Of a stretch of DNA of 60,474 nt, positions 9,200 through 18,705 are shown one piece after another. This DNA is from RSA11 sp965652565 (lineage in GTDB: Bacteria > Actinomycetota > Thermoleophilia > Solirubrobacterales > 70-9), in assembly GCA_965652565.1 (NCBI GenBank), contig CBFGWL010000006.1, forward strand, positions 1 to 60,474. The letters are read 5' to 3'. Both the position numbers and the translations under genes were made by a program. The number at the start of each line of letters is the position of its first letter. Positions within the stretch are counted from its first letter, which is position 1. The notes beneath the pieces are model-generated. The model was given only the letters and a program-made list of their open reading frames with translations, was not told where the DNA came from and did not search any database.

Positions 9200-10450
9200 T
9201 TACGCGTCGCCCGCCAGCGCGACGTGCGCGTGGCTCAGCAGGTAGTGCGATCCGCACACGACGGCGACGCCGGCCCGCTCCCCCGCCTCGCGCAAGGTCG
9301 CCGCGATCGCGGCCTCCGGATCCGGCTCCGCCCGCGCCGCGACGCCGGCCGCGGCGAAGAGCTCGGCGAGCTCGCCCGCCGGCGTGACCGCCGTGTCGGG
9401 CCTGCCCATGCCGGCCAGCTCGCCCGGCGCGAGCTCCGTGCACACGGCGCCGGCAAACACGCCGGCGAGCTCAGCGACGATCCCGCGCGCGTCCTTGTCG
9501 GCGAGCACCGCGAGGCAGCCGACCACCTGCCGGCCGCGCGCGACGGCGGCGAGCGCCTCCGCGAGGGCCCGCGCGCCCTGTGGGTTGTGCGCGGCGTCCA
9601 GCACGACCGGCGGCTCACCGGCCACCACCTCCACCCTGCCGGGCAGGCTCACGTGGGCGAGCGCGGTCCGTGCCCGCTCGGCGTCGAGGTCGCCCAGGAG
9701 CGCCTCGGCGAGCGCCGCGGCCACCGCGACGTTGCGACGCAGATAGGGCGCCGCGAACGCACGGCCCTCCGGGGGGTCGAGCTCACGCGGACGGACGACG
9801 TGGACGTCGCGCTCCGCCGCCACCTCGTGAGCCAGGCGCTCCACGTCCGCCGAGACGTCGCCAAGGACGAGCACGGAGCGCGGGCGCAGGACGGCGAGCT
9901 TCTCGGTGGCGATCTGGATCTCCGTCTCCCCAAGCCACTGCGTGTGGTCGAGGCCGACGGAGGTCAGCGCGGTCACGCTCGACGCGATCACGTTGGTGGC
10001 GTCGAGACGGCCGCCCAGGCCCGCCTCGATCACGCCGTACTCGACGCCCGCGTCAGCCAGCGCTACGAAGGCGGCGGCCGTGGCCGCCTCGAACTGGGTG
10101 ATGCGCTCGTCGCGCTCGAACTCGCGCTCGACGCCCGGGACCACCGCCGCGACCGCCTCCACCGCCCGCGCGAAGGCGTCCGGATCGATCGACTCCCCGC
10201 CGATCAGCACGCGCTCGGCCCAGCGCTCAGCGTGCGGCGAAACGTACGCGCCGGCCCGATGCCCGTGCGCCTCGAGGAGCGCGACCGTCATCGCCGTCAC
10301 CGACGACTTTCCGTTCGTGCCCACGACGTGAGCCGTCGCGTACCGGTCCTGGGGGCGCCCCAAGGCGGCGGTGAGCGCCTCGATGCGCTCGAGCCCGAAC
10401 CGCCAGCCGATCGGGTCGAGCGTCGCGAGCCAGCGCTCGGGATCGAACAG
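9200..10450 (-). CDS. folC: Folylpolyglutamate / dihydrofolate synthase FolC
   Basis: FolC adds glutamate to (dihydro)folates in an ATP-dependent reaction. The P-loop HVVGTNGKSSVTAMTV, FEAATAAAFVALADAGVEY, GLGGRLDATNV and the C-terminal VVLDAAHNPQGARAL motif are all present. The conserved N-terminal segment (GWRFGLERIEALTAALGRPQ) is coded upstream of the first TTG at 10363. The frame back to the valS TGA contains no ATG or GTG. The only near-cognate codon covering the whole domain is CTG at 10450, three bases after the valS stop and preceded by GAGGG at good spacing. I therefore place the start there (416 aa), but this is an inference; TTG at 10363 would truncate the domain. Confidence 0.85.
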   Translation of the reverse strand: MFDPERWLATLDPIGWRFGLERIEALTAALGRPQDRYATAHVVGTNGKSSVTAMTVALLEAHGHRAGAYVSPHAERWAERVLIGGESIDPDAFARAVEAVAAVVPGVEREFERDERITQFEAATAAAFVALADAGVEYGVIEAGLGGRLDATNVIASSVTALTSVGLDHTQWLGETEIQIATEKLAVLRPRSVLVLGDVSADVERLAHEVAAERDVHVVRPRELDPPEGRAFAAPYLRRNVAVAAALAEALLGDLDAERARTALAHVSLPGRVEVVAGEPPVVLDAAHNPQGARALAEALAAVARGRQVVGCLAVLADKDARGIVAELAGVFAGAVCTELAPGELAGMGRPDTAVTPAGELAELFAAAGVAARAEPDPEAAIAATLREAGERAGVAVVCGSHYLLSHAHVALAGDA

Positions 10451-10453
10451 GGT

Positions 10454-13051
10454 TCAGCCCTCGAGAGCGGCGAGCTGCTCGCGGTAGCCGGCGAGCTTCT
10501 CGCGCTCGGCCTCCACGACCTCGGCGGGCGCCTTCGCGACGAAGCCCTCGTTCGCGAGCTTGCGCTCGGCGCGCTCGACCTCGGAGCGCAGCTCGGCGAT
10601 GCGCTTGTCGATGCGCGCCTGCACCTCGGCGGGATCGAGCTCGTCGCTGGCGAGCAGGGCGAGCGGCCCCACCGTGGCGAGCGGGTCGCCCTCGCCCTCC
10701 TCGAAGCGCAGGCGCGCGAGCCGCGCGACGAGCTCGTGGGGCGCGCCGTCGGTCGTGACGCGCGCGGGGAGAACCGTTCCCGCGGGCACGCCGACCAGAT
10801 CGCGCCAGCGGCGCACTTCGCGCGTCAGCTCGATCCACTTCCCCATCTCCTCCTCCGCGGCGGCGTCGACCAGGTGCGGTTCGACCTCGGGGAACGGGTG
10901 GACGACGAGCATCTCGGGGCGATCACCCGGCAGCCGCTCCCGCAGGTGGGTGTAGATCGCTTCGGTGACGAACGGGATCATCGGGTGCGCGAGCGCAAGG
11001 GTCTGCTCGAGAACCCACAAGAGGGTCGCGGAGACGCCCTCCTCGCGTTCGTACAGGCGCGGCTTGGCGATCTCCAGGTACCAGTCGCAGAGCTCCGACC
11101 AGAAGAACCGGTAGAGCTCCAGGGCCGCGTGCGCGAAGTCGTACGAGGCGAGGTTGTCCGAGACCGTCTCGATGGCGCGCTCCAGGCGCGACGCGATCCA
11201 GCGGTCCTCGATCGGCGCGTCGGGCCCGGGCGCCGCGGGCGCCACGTCGGCGACGTTCATCAGGATCAGCCGCGACGCGTTCCACATCTTGTTGGCGAGA
11301 TCGCGGCCCTGCTGGACCTTGGCGTCGGAGTAGCGCACGTCCTGCGTCGACGACATGGCGAGCAGGCCGAAGCGCAGCGCGTCGGCCCCGTGCACCTCGA
11401 TCTCGTCGAGCGGGTCGATCCCCGTTCCCAGGCTCTTCGACATGCGCCGGCCGTCGCGCGCCTGGATCACCGAGTGGACGTAGACGTCGCGGAACGGGAT
11501 CTCGCCGGTGAACTCCAGCCCGGCCATGATCATCCGCGCGACCCAGAGGAAGAGGATGTCGCGCGCGGTCGTCAGGAAGTCGGTCGGGTAGAACGCGCGC
11601 AGCTCGGGCGTGTCGTCGGGCCACCCAAGCGTCGCGAACGGCCACAGCGCCGAGCTGAACCACGTGTCGAGCACGTCCTCGTCCTGCCGCAGCGAGTCGG
11701 GGTCGACCCCCTGCTCGGCGGCCTTCGCGCGGGCGGCCTCCTCGGTCTCCGCGACGAACTCCTCGCCGTCGGGGCCGTACCAAACCGGGATCCGGTGACC
11801 CCACCAGAGCTGGCGGGACACGCACCAGGGCCGGATGTTGCGCATCCAGTCGAGGTAGACGCGCTTCCACTGCTCGGGCTGGATGCGCACCTCGTCGCGC
11901 TCGACGACCTCGATCGCCGGCGCGGCGAGCTCGTCCATGCGGCAGAACCACTGCAGCGAGATGAGCGGCTCGATGCGCTCGCCCGAGCGGTGGGAGAACG
12001 GGACGGAATGCGTGTACTCCTCCTCGCCGCGCAGCGCCCCCTCCTCGCGCAGGGCGGTCACGACCGCGTCCTGCGCCTCCGCGGTCGTCAGCCCCGCGAA
12101 GCGCTCGCCCGCGGCGTCGTTCATGCGCCCGTCCTCGCCGATCACGACGATCTCCTCGAGTCCGTGGGCGCGACCGATCTCGAAGTCGTTCGGGTCGTGG
12201 CCCGGGGTGATCTTGAGCGCGCCGGTGCCGAACTCGGGGTCGACGTGCTCGTCGGCGATGATCGGCAGGCGCCGGCCCACCAGCGGGAGGACGCACTCGC
12301 GGCCGACGAGCTCGGCGTAGCGCTCGTCCTTCGGGTTCACCGCGACGGCGGTGTCGGCGAGCATCGTCTCCGGGCGAACGGTCGCGACGACGAGCTCGCC
12401 CTCGCCGTCGGCCAGCGGATAGGCGATCGAGTACAGGCGGTCCGTGACCTCGCGGTTCTCGACCTCCAGATCGGAGATCACAGACTGGGAGCCGACGTCC
12501 CAGTTGACCATGTAGTTGTCGCGGTAGATGTAGCCCTTCTCGTAGAGCGAGACGAAGACCCGGTAGACGGCGCGCACGTAGCCCTCGTCGAGCGTGAAGC
12601 GCTCGCTCTCGTAGTCCACGGAGGCGCCGAGGCGCTTGAACTGCTCGACGATCTGGGAGCCGTGGCGCTCCTTCCACTCCCACGCCCGCTCGAGGAACCG
12701 CTCACGGCCGAGGTCGTGGCGCGAGACGCCCTCCTTGCGCAGCTCGCGCTCAAGGACTGCGTGCACCGCGATGCTCGCGTGGTCGGTGCCGAGGATCCAG
12801 AGGGTGTTGCGCCCGCGCATGCGATTCATGCGGGCGAGGACGTCCTGCATGGTCCCGTTGAGCGCGTGGCCCATGTGCAGCGCGCCGGTGACGTTCGGCG
12901 GCGGGATCGCGATCGAGAAGTTCTCGGACGCATCGCCGGTGGGCTCGGGGTGGAAGTAGCCACCCTCGAGCCAGCGCTCGAAGATCCGCCCCTCCACCGC
13001 ACCGGGATCCCAGCGCGTCGTGGCTTCGAGTTTCGCTCGGGCTTCGCTCAT
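10454..13051 (-). CDS. valS: Valyl-tRNA synthetase
   Basis: ValRS charges tRNA-Val. The 865-residue class I synthetase shows PPPNVTGALHMGHALN (HIGH motif, about residues 51-65), the editing-domain stretch LVVATVRPETMLADTAVAV, and RRMSKSLGTGIDP (KMSKS equivalent). It ends in an anticodon-binding region and a C-terminal coiled-coil arm rich in Glu, Arg and Lys. I start at the ATG at 13051. An open frame extends 35 codons further, but it is low-complexity Arg/Ala sequence in the divergent intergenic region. A TACGAT -10-like element lies about 10 bases before the ATG. folC follows directly in the same frame. Confidence 0.97.
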   Translation of the reverse strand: MSEARAKLEATTRWDPGAVEGRIFERWLEGGYFHPEPTGDASENFSIAIPPPNVTGALHMGHALNGTMQDVLARMNRMRGRNTLWILGTDHASIAVHAVLERELRKEGVSRHDLGRERFLERAWEWKERHGSQIVEQFKRLGASVDYESERFTLDEGYVRAVYRVFVSLYEKGYIYRDNYMVNWDVGSQSVISDLEVENREVTDRLYSIAYPLADGEGELVVATVRPETMLADTAVAVNPKDERYAELVGRECVLPLVGRRLPIIADEHVDPEFGTGALKITPGHDPNDFEIGRAHGLEEIVVIGEDGRMNDAAGERFAGLTTAEAQDAVVTALREEGALRGEEEYTHSVPFSHRSGERIEPLISLQWFCRMDELAAPAIEVVERDEVRIQPEQWKRVYLDWMRNIRPWCVSRQLWWGHRIPVWYGPDGEEFVAETEEAARAKAAEQGVDPDSLRQDEDVLDTWFSSALWPFATLGWPDDTPELRAFYPTDFLTTARDILFLWVARMIMAGLEFTGEIPFRDVYVHSVIQARDGRRMSKSLGTGIDPLDEIEVHGADALRFGLLAMSSTQDVRYSDAKVQQGRDLANKMWNASRLILMNVADVAPAAPGPDAPIEDRWIASRLERAIETVSDNLASYDFAHAALELYRFFWSELCDWYLEIAKPRLYEREEGVSATLLWVLEQTLALAHPMIPFVTEAIYTHLRERLPGDRPEMLVVHPFPEVEPHLVDAAAEEEMGKWIELTREVRRWRDLVGVPAGTVLPARVTTDGAPHELVARLARLRFEEGEGDPLATVGPLALLASDELDPAEVQARIDKRIAELRSEVERAERKLANEGFVAKAPAEVVEAEREKLAGYREQLAALEG

Positions 13052-13173
13052 CGGATCGCCGATCGTAGTGGCTCGCGCCGGGCGAAAGACCCGTCGGGGC
13101 GCGCGGCTAGCCGCGCGCCGGCCCGCGGAGTATTCTGCCCGCGGCCCATTCACCAATTCACGGGAGGGAACGC

Positions 13174-13671
13174 GTGAAACGCAGCCTCGCGGCCGTCGTC
13201 GCGGCCGCCACGTTCGTGGTTCTCACCGGCACCGCCTCAGGCGGAACCTTGCCCGAGAACCAGTACGAGGGACGGATTCAGGCCGATCCCAACACGTACA
13301 TCGGCTTCGACATCAAGAAGGCCAACGGCGTCCGACGGGTGCGCAAGATCCGCGCGGTCGTCCCGGCGCATTGTCACGCCGGGTTCGGCGGGCACGCCTA
13401 CACCAAGGTGAGCGGCTCGCTCAAGGTGAAGAAGAACGGGCGCTTCAAGGGCGCGCTCAGCGCCGACTTCGAGGGCTCGCCCTTCCGCTTCAGGATCTCC
13501 GGCCGGGTGCGCGGCAAGAACGCGAGCGGCAAGCTCTCGACCCGGGGCGTCTACGAGGAGCCGGCCGCGGCGCGTGGCAGCGAGACAACCATCTGCTACA
13601 CGGGCGTGCTCCGCTGGCGGGCGCGCCGGGGAGCCGAGGTGAACCTCCCGCTGAAGAGGGGCGTCCGATGA
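13174..13671 (+). CDS. Small secreted protein, tandem paralogue A
   Basis: Unknown function. The 165 residues begin with a signal peptide (about 1-22, cleaved near TGTASGG). A basic beta-rich domain follows, with ENQYEGRIQADPNTYIGFDI, a Cys at HCHAGF and a second at ETTICYTGVLRWRARRG, a likely disulfide. GGGAGG lies just upstream of the GTG/ATG region, and TATTCT near 13129 may be the -10. The next gene is a clear paralogue that overlaps by four bases. The pattern of many Lys/Arg and alternating strands resembles the secreted protein at 17435-17869. Confidence 0.8.
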   Translation: MKRSLAAVVAAATFVVLTGTASGGTLPENQYEGRIQADPNTYIGFDIKKANGVRRVRKIRAVVPAHCHAGFGGHAYTKVSGSLKVKKNGRFKGALSADFEGSPFRFRISGRVRGKNASGKLSTRGVYEEPAAARGSETTICYTGVLRWRARRGAEVNLPLKRGVR

Positions 13672-14183
13672 AGGCGCGCAGCAGGATCGCGCTCGGCCTG
13701 GTGGCGGCCGCGGCGGTGTGTGCCGGGGCGCCCGCCTCGGCGGGAATCGCCTTCCCGGACGCCCAGTACGAGGGACGGATCGCCGGCGACCCGTACACCT
13801 ACGTGGGGTTCGACCTCAAACGCTCGAAGGGCAAGCGCGCGGTGAAGGCCATCCGGGCGATGGTCCCGATCGCCTGCCACGCCGGCTACGTCGAGTACCT
13901 CCCGATCCGGGTGAAGGGCCGGATCGCCGTGCGCGCGAACGGCAGGTTCGGCGCGACCCGGCGCGCCGTGGGGCTCGGCCTGCCCGACGGCGTGAACCTC
14001 CGCGTCAAGCTGCGCGGGCGCCTCGGCAAGGGCGGCAAGGCGAAGGGCACGATCGCCGGGAAGGGCGATGTGAGCGTTTCGATCAGGCGCCGGGGGCCCG
14101 CCACCGACAAGTGCTACACCGGCGGGCAGAACTGGAGGGCGCGCCGCGGCGCCGAGGTGGTGCCCATCCCGATCCACGAGTGA
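13668..14183 (+). CDS. Small secreted protein, tandem paralogue B
   Basis: This 171-residue protein has a signal peptide (cleavage near APASAGIA). It shares with its upstream neighbour the motifs QYEGRI.DPYTYVGFD, VPIACHAGY and KCYTGGQNWRARRGAE, including both cysteines. The ATG overlaps the previous stop (ATGA), so the two are translationally coupled and may form a hetero-oligomer. An open frame continues far upstream of this ATG, but that is a shadow of the neighbour. Function unknown. Confidence 0.8.
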   Translation: MKARSRIALGLVAAAAVCAGAPASAGIAFPDAQYEGRIAGDPYTYVGFDLKRSKGKRAVKAIRAMVPIACHAGYVEYLPIRVKGRIAVRANGRFGATRRAVGLGLPDGVNLRVKLRGRLGKGGKAKGTIAGKGDVSVSIRRRGPATDKCYTGGQNWRARRGAEVVPIPIHE

Positions 14184-14204
14184 GGGCGCGCTGGGCGCGA
14201 CCGA

Positions 14205-14237
14205 GCGGCCCGCGGGCGCGCCGGCGGGCCGCTTTGT
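14205..14237 (+). terminator. Rho-independent terminator after secreted pair
   Basis: GCGGCCCGC (14205-14213) and GCGGGCCGC (14224-14232) form a perfect 9-bp stem followed by TTTGT. It lies 21 bases after the stop of paralogue B and just before the TAGCTT promoter element of the next gene. Confidence 0.6.
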
Positions 14238-14251
14238 CTAGCTTGTGAGCG

Positions 14252-15382
14252 ATGGCTGACCTCGGCACGACCGCGCTCGGCACCTGGAGCGGAGGCGCGT
14301 TCATGCGCTTCGGCGAGGACATCGGCGGCGAGCGCCTCGAAGCGCTCGTGCGGCCGGGCGCGGGCATCGACACCGTGATCACCGCCGACGTGTACGGCCA
14401 GGGCGCCGCCGACGAGCTCCTCGGCCGCGCGCTCCGCGGCCTGCCGCGGGATTCCTTCCGCGTCGTCGGCGCGGTCGGTCACGACTTCTACGAGGGCGAG
14501 CGCCAGGGCCCGAAGGGCTTCCCGCGCTTCACCGAGCCCTCGCTGCGTGGAGAGGACGGGTACGCCTCGTATCTGCGCATGGCGACCGAGCGCAGCCTCG
14601 CCCGGTGCGGCCTGGAGCGCTTCGACGTTCTGCTCCTGCACAACCCCGATCGCCGCGGCTACGAGAGCGAGGCGGTGTGGCGCGCGATGGCCGGACTGCG
14701 CGACGAGGGCCTCGCCGACGCGATCGGCGTCGCCCCCGGCCCCGCGAACGGTTTCACCTTGGACCTGATCCGCTGCTACGAGCGCTACGGCGAGCTGATC
14801 GACTGGGCGATGATCATCCTCAACCCGCTCGAGCCGTGGCCGGGCGAGCTCAGCCTGGGCGCCGCCGAGCAAGCCGGCGTGAACGTAATCACCCGCGTGG
14901 TCGACTACGGCGGGCTCTTCTGGGGCGATCTCACCGAGGAGACGCCCCTACACGAGCACGACCATCGCCGCTTTCGCCCCGACGGCTGGATCGCGGCGGG
15001 CCGGGAGCGCATCGAGCGCATGCGGCCGATCGCGGCCAGCCGCGACCTGACGCCGCTGCAGCTCGCCTGCCAGTGGAACCTCGCTCACCCCGCGGTGCGC
15101 TGCGTTGCCCCGACTCTGATCCAGGAGGCCGGCCCCGGGGCGCGCCCGATCGAGGACAAGCGGCGCGAGCTCGCCGGCCTGCCGTCCGACCAGCGCCTGG
15201 AGGCGCACCACGTCGAGTCGATCCGCGCGATCGGCGACAACACGGGGTGCATGGCGCTGAAAGGCGCGAACCCGGACCACGACGGCGACGAGGCACCCGA
15301 CCGCTGGGGCCTCTCCGACGATCTCGTCGAGGCGGGCGAGCGCTACGGCGTGGATCCAGCTCAGCTGCGCAAGGTCGCCTGA
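14252..15382 (+). CDS. Aldo/keto reductase family protein
   Basis: Probably an NADP(H)-dependent oxidoreductase with a TIM barrel; the substrate is not evident. The 376 residues include GIDTVITADVYGQGAADELLG (Asp/Tyr of the AKR active site), RCGLERFDVLLLHNPD, and a C-terminal region with LACQWNLAHPAVRCVAPTL. A TAGCTT element (14239-14244) ends exactly seven bases before the ATG, so the mRNA is probably leaderless. The cofactor-binding C-terminus is longer than in typical 280-330-residue AKRs. Confidence 0.85.
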   Translation: MADLGTTALGTWSGGAFMRFGEDIGGERLEALVRPGAGIDTVITADVYGQGAADELLGRALRGLPRDSFRVVGAVGHDFYEGERQGPKGFPRFTEPSLRGEDGYASYLRMATERSLARCGLERFDVLLLHNPDRRGYESEAVWRAMAGLRDEGLADAIGVAPGPANGFTLDLIRCYERYGELIDWAMIILNPLEPWPGELSLGAAEQAGVNVITRVVDYGGLFWGDLTEETPLHEHDHRRFRPDGWIAAGRERIERMRPIAASRDLTPLQLACQWNLAHPAVRCVAPTLIQEAGPGARPIEDKRRELAGLPSDQRLEAHHVESIRAIGDNTGCMALKGANPDHDGDEAPDRWGLSDDLVEAGERYGVDPAQLRKVA

Positions 15383-15427
15383 GCGGCCCCCCGGTCCGCG
15401 AACCCAGTCGCCCGCGCGCGCGACGGC

Positions 15428-15889
15428 TCAGGCGCTCAGCGTCGCGAGCAGCTCGTCGGTGTTGGGCTCGCCGGAGAGCTTGGGGCGGCTCACGGGAATG
15501 CTCTCCGTGCCGAGCTGAAGGGTCCCGCCCTTCGACTTCTCACCCTCGGGCAGGTCACGCAACGAGACCTGTCCGCGCGGCCACTCCCCCGCGATCGGGT
15601 CGCGGATCCGCAGCACGTACTGGCGCTGGCCCTGGGTGGTGCCGCCGGTGGCCGCAAACGCGACCACGCGCGACGGGGTCACGGCGAGCACGAAGTGCGC
15701 CGGCAGCGACTTGCTGCGCCGCGGCCGCAACACCTCGACGAGCGTGGCGATGACGGAGGTCTTCTCGGCCGCCTTGCCCTGGCGCAGCTGCCCAGCCGCC
15801 AGGATCCGCTCGCCGCCGAGCCAGCCGGCGTCGGCGAGGGCGCGCTTGATCGCCCCCGGCCGCTCGCTCTCCACCCGGATCGCAGCCAT
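15428..15889 (-). CDS. Hypothetical protein, PH-like
   Basis: Unknown. The 153 residues have no signal or membrane segment. The pattern SLPAHFVLAVTPSRVVAFAAT followed by RIRDPIAGEWPRGQVSL resembles bacterial pleckstrin-homology-like domains that read out a modified residue or membrane. This is a fold guess only. A minus-strand TATACG lies 13 bases before the ATG. It sits 49 bases from the end of clpX on the same strand and could be transcribed with it. Confidence 0.6.
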   Translation of the reverse strand: MAAIRVESERPGAIKRALADAGWLGGERILAAGQLRQGKAAEKTSVIATLVEVLRPRRSKSLPAHFVLAVTPSRVVAFAATGGTTQGQRQYVLRIRDPIAGEWPRGQVSLRDLPEGEKSKGGTLQLGTESIPVSRPKLSGEPNTDELLATLSA

Positions 15890-15938
15890 CGACGCGGTCC
15901 AGCGTATAGAGAACGGCCGGGGCCGCGCTTTGGCGGGC

Positions 15939-17225
15939 TCAGGCGCTCTCTTCGCCGAGCGCGAACTCGTCGTCCCCGCCGTCGGCGACCGCTTCGGTGA
16001 CGAGGGTGGGCCGGCGCCCCTCCGTGATCGTCTCCTTGGTCACCACGCACTTGCGTACGTCACGGCGCGAGGGCAGCTCGAACTGCACGTCCATCAGCGT
16101 CTCCTCGAGGATCGAGCGCAGTCCGCGCGCCCCGGTCTCGCGTTCGAGGGCGCGATCGGCGATCGCGGCGAGCGAGTCCTCAGCGAAGACGAGCTCGATG
16201 TCGTCGAACTCGAAGAAGCGCTTGAACTGCTTCGTGAGCGCGTTGCGGGGCTCGGTGAGGATCGTGATCAGGTCGTCGCGCGAGAGCTGGTGGATCGGCG
16301 CCATCACGGGCAGGCGGCCGATGAACTCGGGGATCAACCCGTACTCGATCAGGTCCTCCGGCAGCACCTGCTCGAACAGCTCGCCCGTGTCGCGCTGCTC
16401 CCGCGAGGCGACGTCCGCGCCGAAGCCCACGCCCTTGCTGCCGATCCGGCGCTCGATCACCTTGTCGAGGTTCGCGAACGAGCCGCCGCAGATGAAGAGG
16501 ATGTTCGTGGTGTCGATCGTCAGGAACTCCTGGTGGGGGTGCTTGCGCCCGCCCTGTGGGGGCACCGAGGCCTGGGTGCCCTCGAGGATCTTCAGCAGCG
16601 CCTGCTGCACGCCCTCGCCGGAGACGTCGCGCGTGATCGACGGGTTCTCGCTCTTGCGGGCGATCTTGTCGACCTCGTCGATGTAGATGATCCCGGTCTC
16701 GGCCTTCTTCACGTCGAAGTCGGCGGCCTGGATCAGCTTGAGCAGGATGTTCTCGACGTCCTCCCCGACGTAGCCGGCCTCGGTGAGCGCCGTCGCGTCG
16801 GCGATCGCGAACGGCACGTTGAGGATCCGGGCCAGCGTCTGGGCGAGCAGCGTCTTGCCGCAGCCGGTCGGTCCGAGCAGCATGATGTTCGACTTCTGCA
16901 GCTCGATGTCGCCGTCGCCGTTCTGCTGGCGGATCTGCACACGCTTGTAGTGGTTGTAGACCGCCACCGAGAGCGCACGCTTCGCGGACTCCTGGCCGAC
17001 GACGTACTCCTGCAGGACGTCGTAGATCTCGGCGGGCTTGGGAAGGTTCTCGAGCTCGAAGCTCGGCGGCGCGGTGAGTTCCTCGTCGATGATCTCGTTG
17101 CAGAGATCGATGCACTCATCGCAGATGTAGACGCCCGGACCAGCGATCAGCTTCTTGACCTGGCGCTGCGACTTCCCGCAGAAGCTGCAGAGGAGCTGTT
17201 CGTTGGAGTCGGTCGGGCGTGCCAA
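15939..17225 (-). CDS. clpX: ATP-dependent Clp protease ATP-binding subunit ClpX
   Basis: ClpX unfolds substrates and feeds them to ClpP. The 428 residues contain the N-terminal zinc-binding domain (Cys 13, 16, 35 and 38), Walker A GPTGCGKT at about 118-125, a Walker B stretch TGIIYIDEVDKIARK, and sensor motifs. The C-terminal small domain has RELETGARGLRSI-like sequence (RALERETGARGLRSILEE). The start is TTG at 17225 with AAGGAGG four bases upstream. clpP lies about 0.7 kb away on the same strand, but a plus-strand secreted gene lies between them. Confidence 0.97.
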   Translation of the reverse strand: MARPTDSNEQLLCSFCGKSQRQVKKLIAGPGVYICDECIDLCNEIIDEELTAPPSFELENLPKPAEIYDVLQEYVVGQESAKRALSVAVYNHYKRVQIRQQNGDGDIELQKSNIMLLGPTGCGKTLLAQTLARILNVPFAIADATALTEAGYVGEDVENILLKLIQAADFDVKKAETGIIYIDEVDKIARKSENPSITRDVSGEGVQQALLKILEGTQASVPPQGGRKHPHQEFLTIDTTNILFICGGSFANLDKVIERRIGSKGVGFGADVASREQRDTGELFEQVLPEDLIEYGLIPEFIGRLPVMAPIHQLSRDDLITILTEPRNALTKQFKRFFEFDDIELVFAEDSLAAIADRALERETGARGLRSILEETLMDVQFELPSRRDVRKCVVTKETITEGRRPTLVTEAVADGGDDEFALGEESA

Positions 17226-17434
17226 GTTGCCTCCTTCGGCGTTGCGTGGTGCCGGACCTACCGCCTCAGATTACGGCAACGGCGGCCCGGCGTTGTTTCG
17301 CGTGCTTGTTACTCGCCGCGCCCGGCCGTCCCTTCCGGTGCGCGCCGGGTTGCACGCGGCGGCCCATCCGACTCCGTCCTTTGGATAGCGTGGGGTGCTC
17401 GGACGGGGGGGGTAATCAACGAGAAGGAGGCTCA

Positions 17435-17869
17435 ATGAAGAGAACCCTCACCCTCCTGGGCGTAGCCGCGCTGCTCGCGGTGCCCACGGTCGCGGGCGCG
17501 GGCGAACTCGCCACGGACGCCGATGCCGTGCAGGCACGCGGCAAGTCCCCGAACCTGAGCGTGCGCTTCATCCTGCGCAGCGTGAACGGCAAGCCCGTCG
17601 AGCTGCGGAGGTTCCGCTTCCTGCGCCTCGAGGCAGAGTGCAGGGGCGGCTCGGTGGTCCGGGTCAAGGGCAAGGTGTCCAAGATCAAGCTCAAGAACCA
17701 CAAGCGGTTCAAGCACGTCATCAAGCGCAAGAAGAAGACCGTGCGCATCCAGGGCCGCGTCCGCGGCGGCGGCGCGCGCGTCACCGGCTTTTTGCGCGCC
17801 CAGGGCAAGTTCGGCGGCCAGCGCGGCTGCGACAGCGGCAAGGTCCGCTGGAAGGCCGGTCGCATCTAG
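17435..17869 (+). CDS. Small basic secreted protein
   Basis: Unknown function. The product is 144 residues. A signal peptide spans about residues 1-22 (LLAVPTVAGAGE), followed by a very basic beta-rich domain with two cysteines (EAECRGGS and QRGCDSGKVRWKAGR). The terminal GKVRWKAGR resembles the WRARRG motif of the tandem pair at 13.2-14.2 kb, which suggests one divergent family. A strong AAGGAGG stands seven bases before the ATG at 17435. Confidence 0.75.
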   Translation: MKRTLTLLGVAALLAVPTVAGAGELATDADAVQARGKSPNLSVRFILRSVNGKPVELRRFRFLRLEAECRGGSVVRVKGKVSKIKLKNHKRFKHVIKRKKKTVRIQGRVRGGGARVTGFLRAQGKFGGQRGCDSGKVRWKAGRI

Positions 17870-17887
17870 CCCACGCAAGCGGCTTAT

Positions 17888-17918
17888 CCGCCCGTCGGCG
17901 CCAAGCGGCGCCGGCGGG
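17888..17918. terminator. Hairpin between convergent genes
   Basis: CCCGTCGGCGCC (17891-17902) pairs with GGCGCCGGCGGG (17907-17918) around AAGC, a 12-bp stem with a single G-U position. It lies between the ends of the plus-strand secreted gene and minus-strand clpP and can act in both directions. No U-tract. Confidence 0.5.
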
Positions 17919-17977
17919 CAGCGGTCGCTCCCCGCGCGGCGGGCGGGAGGTCCCGAGATCGCTGCGGGAGCGCCGGC

Positions 17978-18562
<585 letters not shown>

Positions 18563-18705
18563 CGGCGGCTGAGTGTATAGAAGCGGCGCACGTCCCCGCG
18601 GACGCATGACCCGCTGCCTGCACGACCGATTCAAGTGGCGCATGACGAGCGCCGAGTGACTAAACAGAAAGCACCTGTCGTTTCCGCGATCCAAGGAGGG
18701 ACCTC

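Noticed and set aside
10445..10456. TTCAGCCCT at the valS-folC junction as another copy of the 24.7 kb palindrome
   Set aside because: The nine-base match lies in coding sequence around the valS stop and lacks the second arm and the TTCGAAA loop.
9224..13177. Very long open frame on the plus strand opposite folC and valS
   Set aside because: It is a GC-bias shadow: residues are Arg/Ala/Leu/Val/Asp-rich without domains, and both opposite-strand genes are clear enzymes.
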